A DNA stretch of 49,749 bases from an uncultured Clostridium sp. (lineage in GTDB: Bacteria; Bacillota; Clostridia; TANB77; CAG-508), in NCBI GenBank assembly GCA_900555835.1, contig USMK01000010.1, positions 1 through 49,749 of the forward strand, given 5' to 3'. Below, one piece after another: positions 8,772 to 17,122 of the stretch (positions are counted from its first letter, which is position 1; each line of letters starts with the position of its first letter). Position numbers and translations under genes: made by a program. The notes beneath the pieces were generated by a model. The model was not told where the DNA came from. It made no database searches and worked only from the letters and a program-made list of their open reading frames with translations.

Positions 8772-10151
8772 ATGGAGAACTTTAATATAAATAATTATAA
8801 ACATATACATATGATAGGAATAGGTGGAATTAGTATGAGCGGGATTGCCGAAATATTGGTTAAATCCGGTTTTATTGTTACTGGTTCAGATGCCAACAAA
8901 AGTGAAATCACAGATAAACTTATAGCGCATGGTATTTCTGTTGCAATAGGACATGATTTTGTAAATTTAAGAAAAGCAAATTTAGTTGTATATAGTGCAG
9001 CAATCAAGCAAAACGACCCAGAACTTATAGAAGCTAAAAATTACAGAATTCCAATTATAGAAAGAGGAGACTTTTTAGGTCAGATTACAAAACTTTATAA
9101 AGACACAATTTGCATTTCAGGAACACACGGAAAAACAACTACAACATCAATGGTATCACTTTGCTTCTTAGAAGCACAAAAAGATCCAACCATACAAGTT
9201 GGAGCAATTTTAAAGCAAATTGATGGAAATTATAAAGTTGGAAACAGCGACTTTTTAATAATAGAAGCCTGCGAATATGTAGAAAGTTTTCTAAAATTCT
9301 ACCCGAAATCTGAAATAATTCTAAATATCGACAACGACCATTTAGACTATTTCAAAACATTTGAAAACATCAAAAATGCATTTATAAAATACGTAAAAAA
9401 ATTGCCAGCAGACGGATTATTGGTTATAAACGGAGACGACAATAACTGTCTAGACCTACGTCAATACACCTCTGCAAAAACAATTACCTATGGAATAAAT
9501 AACCAAGAAGCAGACTTCACAGCTCAAAACCTAGTATGTGACGCAAAAGGATGCTACCAATTCGAAGCACACAAAAATGGCAAATTCTTTGGTATATTCA
9601 AATTAAACATACCAGGCACACACAATATACTAAATGCACTATCATGTATCGCACTATGTGATAGCTACGGAATATCAAGCGAAAACATAAAAGATGCCCT
9701 ATTCAAATTCACAGGAGCCAACAGAAGATTTGACTATGTAGGAACCTGCAACGGTTTCGACATCTACGACGACTACGCACACCACCCTACCGAAATATCA
9801 GCACTTGCCAAAGCCGTAAAAAACACAGCCCACAACACATCATGGGCCGTATTCCAATCACACACATACAGCAGAACCAAACTCCTACTAGACGACTTCG
9901 CAACAGCTCTATCAGACTTCGACAACATCATAATAACCGACATCTACGCAGCCCGCGAAACCAACCAATCCGGCATCACACCACAGGACCTAGTAGCCAA
10001 ACTAACAGTCCAAGGCAAAAATGCCATCTACATAGGACCATTCGAAGAAATAGCCAAATACATCAAAGCCAATGCCAAACCAAACGACATAGTCCTAACA
10101 ATCGGAGCCGGAACAATAACTCATTTGGGCAAAATGATACTAGGGAGCTAA
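8772..10151 (+). CDS. murC: UDP-N-acetylmuramate--L-alanine ligase
   Basis: MurC adds L-alanine to UDP-MurNAc, the first amino acid of the peptidoglycan stem peptide, in the cytoplasm. The 459 residues show the N-terminal Rossmann motif HMIGIGGISMSG, the Mur-ligase P-loop GTHGKTTTTSM (about 116-126), the central EACEY, the NIDNDHLDYF region and the C-terminal DDYAHHPTEI. Length is normal. Its 3' end converges on spoIVB with a 4-bp overlap. Codon use shifts toward C-ending codons in its last third. Confidence 0.96.
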   Translation: MENFNINNYKHIHMIGIGGISMSGIAEILVKSGFIVTGSDANKSEITDKLIAHGISVAIGHDFVNLRKANLVVYSAAIKQNDPELIEAKNYRIPIIERGDFLGQITKLYKDTICISGTHGKTTTTSMVSLCFLEAQKDPTIQVGAILKQIDGNYKVGNSDFLIIEACEYVESFLKFYPKSEIILNIDNDHLDYFKTFENIKNAFIKYVKKLPADGLLVINGDDNNCLDLRQYTSAKTITYGINNQEADFTAQNLVCDAKGCYQFEAHKNGKFFGIFKLNIPGTHNILNALSCIALCDSYGISSENIKDALFKFTGANRRFDYVGTCNGFDIYDDYAHHPTEISALAKAVKNTAHNTSWAVFQSHTYSRTKLLLDDFATALSDFDNIIITDIYAARETNQSGITPQDLVAKLTVQGKNAIYIGPFEEIAKYIKANAKPNDIVLTIGAGTITHLGKMILGS

Positions 10152-11368
10152 GGCTCCCTCATTTGTTTAACCATCATATCCGCAAAAACCGCATATCCCT
10201 TAGTCGGATCAGACACCAACACATGAGTCAAACTCCCCACAAGCTTCCCATTCTGCAAAATTGGGCTTCCACTCATTCCCTGGATTATTCCACCAGTCTT
10301 ATCCAGCAACCTCTTATCAGTAATCTTCACAACCATACTCTTATTATCCAAATTATTATTCTCAAAAATCTTCTGAATCTCCACCTCATACTCTTCCTTC
10401 TTATTATTCTCCAACATACAAATCAAAGTAGCCTTCCCAACCTTAATCTCATCCCTCAAAGCAACCTCAACTTCCTCATTGCCATTCAAATTTAACAATC
10501 CGGTATTATTAACTACTCCATAAATTCCAAGCACGGTATTCTTAGAAATGCTACCAATAATATTTTGTCCAATCAAACTACCTCGTATCTCCCCAGGAAT
10601 TCCTTTTTCACCTTTCGAAATAGACAAAATATTAGCAGTTGTAATCTCTCCCTTTTGAATACTAATCAAATTTTTAGTATCAATATCCAAAATACCATGC
10701 CCCAAAGCAGCAAACTTCTTAGTCTCAGGTTCATAAAAAGAAATAGTCCCAATTCCAGCAGCAGTATCTCTTACCCATAGTCCCAGCTTGTATTCAGTGC
10801 TATCAGTCTGAGTAGGCTTAATCTCCTCAGTATAAGTTTCGTCATCTCTTACATACTTAATATTTATATTATTTCCCTTAGACAAATTAACAGTCTTCAC
10901 CAAATCATCAGTAGAAGTAATAGGCGTACCATTTACTTCCACAATCATATCTCCCTCTTTAATTCTAGTATTAGCATATGGCTTAATCTTCTCATTATTA
11001 ATATTCTTCACCTCAGACATACCAACAACCAGAACTCCATTAGTATGAAGCTTCAACCCAATTGTAGTCCCAATTGGAATTACCTTAGTCTTAGGAATAA
11101 TATTAGCCTCAATAGTCTTAATCTTCAATTTATCTAGCAAACTAACTTCATAATTCTCTGTTTTAGAATACTGCACATCACTACCATTAACATTACTAGA
11201 AATCGGCAAATCTTCCTGTTTACTAATAGTTACCCCAAACAAAGTAGCCAAATTCAACTTTTCGCCCTCAAACAAAATAATACTTTCCGGAATATTGCTA
11301 ATACTAGTAACATAAGCAAGCAAAATACTCAATATAATTATCAAAAAAATGGATTTTAATTTTTTCAT
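10148..11368 (-). CDS. spoIVB: SpoIVB serine peptidase
   Basis: SpoIVB is the S55-family protease secreted from the forespore that cleaves SpoIVFA and so triggers pro-sigmaK processing. The 406 residues show an N-terminal signal anchor (about 5-25), a PDZ domain (about 95-180, with IKEGDMIVEVNGTPI), and the S55 domain with LGHGILD and catalytic serine in GIIQGMSGSPILQNGK. The start at 11368 follows GAGGAG at proper spacing; the frame extends 17 codons further up without such support. It overlaps murC tail to tail. Confidence 0.94.
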   Translation of the reverse strand: MKKLKSIFLIIILSILLAYVTSISNIPESIILFEGEKLNLATLFGVTISKQEDLPISSNVNGSDVQYSKTENYEVSLLDKLKIKTIEANIIPKTKVIPIGTTIGLKLHTNGVLVVGMSEVKNINNEKIKPYANTRIKEGDMIVEVNGTPITSTDDLVKTVNLSKGNNINIKYVRDDETYTEEIKPTQTDSTEYKLGLWVRDTAAGIGTISFYEPETKKFAALGHGILDIDTKNLISIQKGEITTANILSISKGEKGIPGEIRGSLIGQNIIGSISKNTVLGIYGVVNNTGLLNLNGNEEVEVALRDEIKVGKATLICMLENNKKEEYEVEIQKIFENNNLDNKSMVVKITDKRLLDKTGGIIQGMSGSPILQNGKLVGSLTHVLVSDPTKGYAVFADMMVKQMREP

Positions 11369-11458
11369 TTCAGTCTCCTCTAAACTAGGATAACCAATTT
11401 CAAAAAAATTAAAACCCATCTCAAAATTTTCTTTTTAATAAATAAAAAAGTAGAGTAG

Positions 11459-11508
11459 GATCTGTCCCCCATGAGTCATTTTGACTCAAAAGGAAACGTC
11501 CCCTATGA
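11459..11508 (-). repeat. REP-like interspersed element, copy 3
   Basis: This third copy has hairpin GAGTCA-TTT-TGACTC in place of GAAGCA-AAA-TGCTTC. The stem changed on both arms, so pairing is conserved while sequence is not. The minus-strand TTCATAGGGGACG provides the TAG stop (11503-11505) of the 649-residue surface protein at the end of the Tad-like operon, and the hairpin could also serve as its 3' mRNA end. Confidence 0.78.
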
Positions 11509-13452
11509 ACCAGTGCGGAAGTATGAGTTTGTTTTGTAGAAGTTCATTTTTTCGCGGGCTAGGGCTGTGTAGTAGGCTTTTAGGCGATTAGCTTTTTCTT
11601 CCCATTTTACTTCGCTTTCTTCTGAGGTATTTACTACACAGTAGTAGCATGGCAATTCACGATGCATGTAGTAGTAATATTTTTTGTCTGCATATGTTCT
11701 GGTTTCTTTGCCATTTTTGTCTATTTTTACTTCTTGTACAACTTCTTTTTCGTAAGATAATCTGTCAAAATCGCTGTTTTTGTAACCTATTATTTTGTCT
11801 GTGTCATTGTCTGTTAGATGTGAACAATTTATTTTATGATAATATCCATCTGAATTTGTTTCATTTACATAGTAAAGTGATTCTGGTGCTACGTATTCTT
11901 TATTTTTTGTGCTTGTTACTATACTGTAATCATTAAATAGCTTTGTTCCTACCTGTATTCCTTGTAAGAATGTAATTAAGCATACATTTGTTAAAACTTG
12001 ATCCCATTCGGTTTCTGTAAGTATTGGCATTTGAAAGTTTGCAAGTGTTCCAAGTGCCTCTGAGTTTTGGTTATAACTTTCTATTGCTTGGCTTAGATTA
12101 TCTTGAATTGATTGTTTTATAACATCTCTTTTATGGTCTGTAAATACAGAATCATCTCTTTCTGGGTCATTTGATTCTGAAATTTTGAAAATATTATCTG
12201 ACTTTGATGCAAATTTCTTATCTTCCATTCCATCTGTTCCGACAGCATTCTTTGCTTTTAAATCTCCTAAATATTCATTTACCCAAGCTGTAAATTCTTT
12301 TGCATTTTCATAATATGTTTTTGCACTAGTTGAATCCACATAATAATTATCTGATGATGGTGATACATAGAATCCTGTGTTATATGTACCTGTTTCAAAT
12401 TTTTCACTTGTAACATTTCCAATCATATTATTTGGTTTATAATATTTCCTATTCTTATATAATGTATTTTTATATTTTATTAAGTTTTCAGATAAATTGA
12501 TTTTTCCAATATCGGTATCTCTAAGAAGTGTTCCATATTGAGTTTTATACTTGTCAATTGCATTTTTCAATTCTGCTGTACTTAAATCTGAATAAGTTGG
12601 ATTAGTTAATCTTGCATTTAGTACACTTTGTGCAATTGATTCTAGAAAATCGTCTTTATAATTTATTGATAATTGTTCTGGATCTACAAATAATCTTGTA
12701 TCTTTCAAATATACTCCATTTTGAAGTCTATCTACTTTCATAAGTTCACTAGTAACATGGACATCAGCTAGTTCTATATCAAATTTTTCGCTATTGTCTA
12801 TTGAGCTTTTATTATCTTTATCACTAAATGTTATTGTTGTTATTGGTAAACGTTTTACTAAATCTTCGTTTTCATCTACTGTTTGTTCTTTTGCTACTAA
12901 ATATCCTGCTTTTGTGACATATCCTTGTGTTCCTACATTTCCTGTTATTACAATATAATTATCTAATGAATAATTAACTACTATATCTATATTTTTGTCA
13001 TCATCAACATATCTTTTGGTATAGTAAATATATGGTTTTAAAACATGGTCATATGTTGTTGAGCTATTCCCATTTTCATCTGTCTTATCTGTTTTTGCGG
13101 GTGAATAAATATAGTATCCATCATACATTGTAAATACAATTGCTGGTATATATGGTTTTATAACATTTTCAGAAGCCCCACTCATTCCTATTTTTCCTGC
13201 TAAGTTAGTCATAAAAGATTGAATAACAGCATTTACATCTCTTCTCATAGAATCTGACACTGTTGAATATGTGTTATGTACTGTATTTAACTGGAATGCA
13301 ACAACTGCATCATATGTGGCATTTCTAAGTCTTGTTTTCATTAAAGTTTGTTCAGATAATGTATTTATTTGAGTTTGCGTATATGCTGATAGTATAAGTG
13401 TTATTGGCAATATTATAATTATAAGAATTATAGATAATGTTTGCAAATTCAT
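11503..13452 (-). CDS. Large N-anchored protein of Tad-like operon
   Basis: I do not recognise a named family. The 649 residues begin with a hydrophobic helix (about 5-24) and a helical stretch rich in Q/N/T (25-60), then a large presumably extracytoplasmic region rich in Tyr, Asp and Asn. Near residues 555-620 is YYHKINCSHL followed about 60 residues later by LPCYYC. This H-x3-C...C-x2-C pattern resembles the small Ada-type/KHxxC zinc-binding module. It is the last and largest gene of the pilin-like series, so it may be a tip or adhesin subunit. A 22-bp inverted repeat precedes it. The C-terminus ends at a REP-like element. Confidence 0.7.
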   Translation of the reverse strand: MNLQTLSIILIIIILPITLILSAYTQTQINTLSEQTLMKTRLRNATYDAVVAFQLNTVHNTYSTVSDSMRRDVNAVIQSFMTNLAGKIGMSGASENVIKPYIPAIVFTMYDGYYIYSPAKTDKTDENGNSSTTYDHVLKPYIYYTKRYVDDDKNIDIVVNYSLDNYIVITGNVGTQGYVTKAGYLVAKEQTVDENEDLVKRLPITTITFSDKDNKSSIDNSEKFDIELADVHVTSELMKVDRLQNGVYLKDTRLFVDPEQLSINYKDDFLESIAQSVLNARLTNPTYSDLSTAELKNAIDKYKTQYGTLLRDTDIGKINLSENLIKYKNTLYKNRKYYKPNNMIGNVTSEKFETGTYNTGFYVSPSSDNYYVDSTSAKTYYENAKEFTAWVNEYLGDLKAKNAVGTDGMEDKKFASKSDNIFKISESNDPERDDSVFTDHKRDVIKQSIQDNLSQAIESYNQNSEALGTLANFQMPILTETEWDQVLTNVCLITFLQGIQVGTKLFNDYSIVTSTKNKEYVAPESLYYVNETNSDGYYHKINCSHLTDNDTDKIIGYKNSDFDRLSYEKEVVQEVKIDKNGKETRTYADKKYYYYMHRELPCYYCVVNTSEESEVKWEEKANRLKAYYTALAREKMNFYKTNSYFRTGS

Positions 13453-13483
13453 TTGTTTTTCACCTACTTAAAATTAGTTTTAA

Positions 13484-13537
13484 ATTTTATTTTAAATATA
13501 TAGTATTTTAATTCATACTACATATTTAAAATAAAAT
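13484..13537 (-). promoter_or_regulatory. Intercistronic AT-rich hairpin in pilin operon
   Basis: Two 22-bp arms (13484-13505 and 13516-13537) pair with one mismatch around a 10-base loop. It lies between the 173-residue pilin-like gene and the 649-residue gene. There is no T-run, so a processing or partial-termination structure that sets subunit ratios is likelier than a full terminator. Confidence 0.5.
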
Positions 13538-13589
13538 AAGGAACGAAAAAAATATTTCGCCCCCATTTTATATTATCTTTTGTGGAGCT

Positions 13590-14111
13590 TTATTTTCCAT
13601 TACTTTTTACCATTGCAGCGTGTTGTGCATATACTTGGTATGTATCGCTACCACTTACTGTATAAAAGAAGTTTCTAAGCATTTGAGATATTGTAGTATT
13701 TGTATTTTTTACACTTACAGAAACAATGTCTCCTTCTTTTAATACATATTTTCCATTACTTCCTAAAACATCTTCAATTTGAGATGTATAAACTGAATAG
13801 TATATATTTTCACCTATTTTATCAGATACTGCCCAAGTTGTTTTTTTACCTGGGTTTTCATCTAAAACTTTAACTTCCATTTCCACATCATAACTATTTC
13901 CTGTTGCTGCTAATGATTGCATAAAAGAATTGTAATTGTCCTCTGTTATTTTTCCAAGTGTACTTACATTATCTACAAATTCAATTGTTGCTGTTTGAAC
14001 TCCTAATTGTGCAATATCGTCATTTCTTTCAGATATTGACATAAGCGGAAAAACAAACATTAAAATTGCTGCTAAAAATATGGCTATAATTGTTATTAAA
14101 GAATCTCCCAT
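13590..14111 (-). CDS. TadE-like/minor pilin-like protein
   Basis: This 173-residue protein has a short N-terminus (MGDSLIT) leading straight into a membrane helix (about 6-25), then a soluble domain with FVDNVSTLGKITEDNYNSF and YDVEMEVKV. The layout is that of a pilin-like or TadE-like subunit inserted by its N-terminal helix with the remainder outside the membrane. It follows the frameshifted pilin-like gene by 11 bp and has its own Shine-Dalgarno (GGAGG). No cysteines suggest a zinc site. The family is not named. Confidence 0.65.
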   Translation of the reverse strand: MGDSLITIIAIFLAAILMFVFPLMSISERNDDIAQLGVQTATIEFVDNVSTLGKITEDNYNSFMQSLAATGNSYDVEMEVKVLDENPGKKTTWAVSDKIGENIYYSVYTSQIEDVLGSNGKYVLKEGDIVSVSVKNTNTTISQMLRNFFYTVSGSDTYQVYAQHAAMVKSNGK

Positions 14112-14122
14112 TTTTATTCCTC

Positions 14123-14900
14123 CTAATTGTTATCTGTATTGTTTTCAGAATTATTATTTTGATTTGAACTTGGTAATTCTGTGTATATTATTTCAATTTT
14201 AGTATTACCTTTTACCAATTCCAAGGTTTCTTTATCTCCATTTAACTTCTCTTGACTGTTAACTTTTCCATTACTATCTACATATGTAAGATTTCCTTTT
14301 TCATCTTCTTTATATAAATATACAATGTTTCCATCATCATCAACAGTTACTTCTTTTCCGCTGTATCTGTATTCTTTAAACGTTTCTCTGAATTTTTTTC
14401 CTTTTGCATAAGCTAATAAACCGTTTAGCACTTTTATTTGTTTCGGCTTGTGATTTATATTCTACTCCATTAATTACTTTGTGTTCACCACTTACTTCTA
14501 CATCAACTCTTAATTTTGTATCTTCATTAGCATTACCTAACCACGGAGCATTTTTATAGTTTTTACTATAATCTTGGATTTCTTTTTCCAAGTTAAATGT
14601 GCATACTTCTTTTCCCTCTTTATCTAGAATTATTACATTAAAATTTTCTTTGTAATAACGATATAAAGTGGGAATAATTGTTTCTATTGAAACAATTCTC
14701 CCTTCTTCTAATTTAAGTTTTTGATTTTGTTTTTGTTCATCTTTTGATGGGTATTCATAAAAGTTTGTTTTGTCTGCCATATAGAATACTTCGTCTGATG
14801 TAGCTTTTGCTTGATCAAAAGCTGTTATTGATACAGTTATCGCCATTACAAATACCAACACTGCAAAAGCTATTTTTAAAGCATCTACTGCATTATCCAT
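14123..14900 (-). pseudogene. Pilin-like protein, frameshifted
   Basis: The upstream frame (14376-14900) starts MDNAVDALKIAFAVLVF, with a membrane helix at about 8-28. The downstream frame (14123-14431) continues the domain with VLNGLLAYAKGKKFRETF. The frames join at an A4 run (plus-strand TTTT 14432-14435). Removing one A gives the smooth reading QAETNKVLNGLLAY, about 258 residues. The downstream frame can also begin at its own GTG (14431), but that has no ribosome site. Either a one-base slip in the genome or a homopolymer sequencing error is possible. It belongs to the Tad-like operon. Confidence 0.65.
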
Positions 14901-14924
14901 TTATACACCATTCCTTATATTTTA

Positions 14925-15368
14925 TTATTTTAAGCCATTTTTATTATTTTCTGTTTTTTCAACAATATTAATTACATTTATATATCCTGATGTATTATAA
15001 TCAAATGAAACTGTATATGCTTTTCCAGCAACTAAACTTGCTCTTGCTGTTGATAATCCTTTTGAATCCTTTGCTGCTTCACTTGTTCCTACTTTAACAG
15101 ATATTACTTTATCGTCTTGTGTTCCTTCATATGTAGCATTTGATGATATAACTGTTGATATTAATTGTTTTAATGCTGAACCTTTTTGGTCTCCTTCATA
15201 TGAATCATAAGCACTATTAAAAGCTTGTACTGCAACTTGGTCTATTTTTCCTTGTGAACCTTTAATAACTGAATCTCCTTGACTAAATATCATCATACCT
15301 ACTGATATGATTAAAATTGCGATTAAAACTGCACCTGCTATCATAAGTGCTTTTGTTGCGTTTTCCAT
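14925..15368 (-). CDS. Pilin-like protein (candidate major subunit)
   Basis: The 147-residue protein MENATKALMIAGAVLIAILIISVG has a membrane helix at about 8-28 followed by a small, Ser/Ala/Lys/Gly-rich soluble domain (AFNSAYDSYEG, then LISTVISSN). The N-terminal motif MENA-(S/T)-x-AL is shared with the proteins at 15930-16427 and 16444-17109. It is the simplest in the set and has the best ribosome site (AAAGGAGGAA). An AT-rich hairpin (15409-15429) lies in the leader. This would fit the most highly made subunit, which is inference. No Flp-type G/xxxxEY cleavage motif is seen. Confidence 0.65.
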   Translation of the reverse strand: MENATKALMIAGAVLIAILIISVGMMIFSQGDSVIKGSQGKIDQVAVQAFNSAYDSYEGDQKGSALKQLISTVISSNATYEGTQDDKVISVKVGTSEAAKDSKGLSTARASLVAGKAYTVSFDYNTSGYINVINIVEKTENNKNGLK

Positions 15369-15408
15369 AAAAATTTCCTCCTTTGAATTTTATATAATAT
15401 ATTTTTAT

Positions 15409-15429
15409 TTTTAGTTTTCTAAACTAAAA
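15409..15429 (-). promoter_or_regulatory. Hairpin in leader of 147-residue pilin-like gene
   Basis: TTTTAGTTT-AGA-AAACTAAAA forms a 9-bp stem about 40 bases before the ATG. It could stabilise or delimit a processed mRNA. The function is inferred from position only. Confidence 0.4.
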
Positions 15430-15443
15430 TATTAATAACTAAT

Positions 15444-15881
15444 TTATTTTACTTCCAAATATACTTCACTTACTTTTCCAGTTTCATTATGATAATTTAT
15501 TTTAGTGCAAGTAAATGTTTCTAAATTAAAGTTTTTTACAAATTCTGTCATACCTAATTTAACTATTCTTTCCATTGGATAATTGTCTCCTTCTGTTTCT
15601 AGTTTTAAATATATTTTTACAGAATTCGTATTATTTGCTATATAATAGCCATTTTCGTCTTTTGGAACTTCGTTTTTTTCATTGTTATCTACTGCTTTAT
15701 TTATTAATGTTGCTACATCTGTTCCATAAACTTCTATATCTTTATATTGTTCATATTGATTATTATAATTGCTAAGTTCTCTTTGTTTTTGTATATTTTG
15801 CGATACAGCAACAGCTACTGCTATAACAATTATTACAAATAATATAAAGATTGCTATTGTTTGTTTTTTCAATTCAAACAC
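15444..15881 (-). CDS. Pilin-like protein
   Basis: This 145-residue protein differs from its neighbours at the N-terminus: MFELKKQTIAIFILFVII, with a charged pair before the membrane helix (about 8-27). A helical linker rich in Gln/Tyr (QNIQKQRELSNYNNQYEQYKD) follows, then a beta-rich tail that ends with YHNETGKVSEVYLEVK. The neighbours at 15930-16427 and 16444-17109 end with similar 'Y-N/D-E-T-G-x-V' strands, so the C-terminal domains are related despite different N-termini. It is part of the Tad-like operon. Confidence 0.65.
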   Translation of the reverse strand: MFELKKQTIAIFILFVIIVIAVAVAVSQNIQKQRELSNYNNQYEQYKDIEVYGTDVATLINKAVDNNEKNEVPKDENGYYIANNTNSVKIYLKLETEGDNYPMERIVKLGMTEFVKNFNLETFTCTKINYHNETGKVSEVYLEVK

Positions 15882-15929
15882 TCCTACATAAATATTATAG
15901 TATTTTTTGACGATTTTTGCAATAGTTTA

Positions 15930-16427
15930 TTATGTGTTTTCTTTTACTTTTTCAAAGGTAATTTCTGTAACTACCCCTGTATTTTCATTGTACTGGATAT
16001 CTTTACATTTGTATTTTTGAAGATTACCTTCACTATTTTCTTGTCCATTTGCTAATTTTGAAAAAGTATTTGCTTCCAAGAAAGTTAATAATTCACTATC
16101 TGTTTTATCTTGTAGTTCTTCTCTTTTTCCTGCTGTACTTTCACATTTTACGGTTATATATATAGAATCTGTTTTTTCTAAAAGATTTTTCGTATTATAA
16201 TCTTTTGCAAAATGTGCAAGTGTAATTATATCATGTATGTTTACATCTGAATCTTGGAATTTTTCAAATGTATTATTAAATGCCTGTAATGAGGTAGAAG
16301 CAATGCTTGTATCATAACTTTTTGCCAAATCTGCGGCTCCTTGAAATGCAACAACTATTATCGATAATAATAATACACCTATTAAAACTCCACCTGCAAT
16401 TATTAACGCATTTGATGCATTCTCCAT
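15930..16427 (-). CDS. Pilin-like protein, MENAS class
   Basis: The 165 residues start MENASNALIIAGGVLIGVLLL, with a membrane helix at about 8-28. The soluble domain has SLQAFNNTFEKFQD, a segment like that of the paralogues, and ends CKDIQYNENTGVVTEITFEKVKE. It shares the N-terminal MENA motif and the C-terminal NETG-type strand with its neighbours, so these genes look like products of tandem duplication. Function as a filament subunit is inferred from operon context. Confidence 0.68.
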   Translation of the reverse strand: MENASNALIIAGGVLIGVLLLSIIVVAFQGAADLAKSYDTSIASTSLQAFNNTFEKFQDSDVNIHDIITLAHFAKDYNTKNLLEKTDSIYITVKCESTAGKREELQDKTDSELLTFLEANTFSKLANGQENSEGNLQKYKCKDIQYNENTGVVTEITFEKVKENT

Positions 16428-16443
16428 TTCTACCTCCTATTTT

Positions 16444-17109
16444 CTAATTATATCCATCTAAATTTGATGTATCTTGCTCTTCATATTCCATATAATTCAC
16501 TCTACCAGTTTCATCACTATATCCTATTTTCACACATTTAAATATTTTTCTTTTGAAGTTTGTATATGCATTATATGTTTTTGTATATGATTTTAAATCT
16601 TCTTCTCCATCTGGTTTTTTAGCGTATACTATTTGATAAGCACCGACTGATTCATGAACTCCTAGTTGCATAAACTTTTCTAAATCCGGATTAATTCTAT
16701 TTTCTGCTTTTTTACTTTTCAATTCGACCTGCTTATTACCTTCAAATACAACAGTCTTTTTTTCCTTTCCTATCTGTTTATTATCTTTTACGGTAATTTC
16801 AATTTCTGTTACATCTGATTTTAAAGTAAATACAATATTTACATCATATATTTCATGTTCATTATCATATTTTTCATTATTAGCTATCGCTTTATTTATT
16901 AACGTTATTAACTCGGTTCCCCTCATCAATTTTTTATCATATGACTCATACTCTTTATTAAATGCAGCGGTTTGTTTTGCCTGTAATTGCTGTTCATCTT
17001 GTTTAGATAAATCGGAAAGATTGTTTAATAATACATATATAAGTACAATAATTAATACTGCTATTAAAACACCTGCGGCCATTGTTAATGCTTTTGATGC
17101 GTTCTCCAT
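16444..17109 (-). CDS. Pilin-like protein, MENAS class
   Basis: The 221 residues start MENASKALTMAAGVLIAVLII, with a membrane helix at about 8-30. AFNKEYESYDKKLMRGTEL matches the 'AFN-x-x-(Y/F)-E' segment of the neighbours. The protein is enlarged by a central Lys/Glu-rich insertion and ends CVKIGYSDETGRVNYMEYEE. It is encoded 13 bp after the TadB/C-like gene, the first of the structural-subunit series. No prepilin peptidase site of the type IV GFxxxE or Flp kind is apparent. Confidence 0.68.
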   Translation of the reverse strand: MENASKALTMAAGVLIAVLIIVLIYVLLNNLSDLSKQDEQQLQAKQTAAFNKEYESYDKKLMRGTELITLINKAIANNEKYDNEHEIYDVNIVFTLKSDVTEIEITVKDNKQIGKEKKTVVFEGNKQVELKSKKAENRINPDLEKFMQLGVHESVGAYQIVYAKKPDGEEDLKSYTKTYNAYTNFKRKIFKCVKIGYSDETGRVNYMEYEEQDTSNLDGYN

Positions 17110-17122
17110 ATTTACCTCCTAT

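Noticed and set aside
10143..10158. Stem GGGAGC-TAAG-GCTCCC at the murC/spoIVB junction as a terminator
   Set aside because: The stem is short (6 bp) and there is no T-run on either side; it lies on the overlapping stop codons.
9842..10495. 217-residue plus-strand frame overlapping murC and spoIVB
   Set aside because: It is a low-complexity shadow spanning two well-supported genes in other frames.
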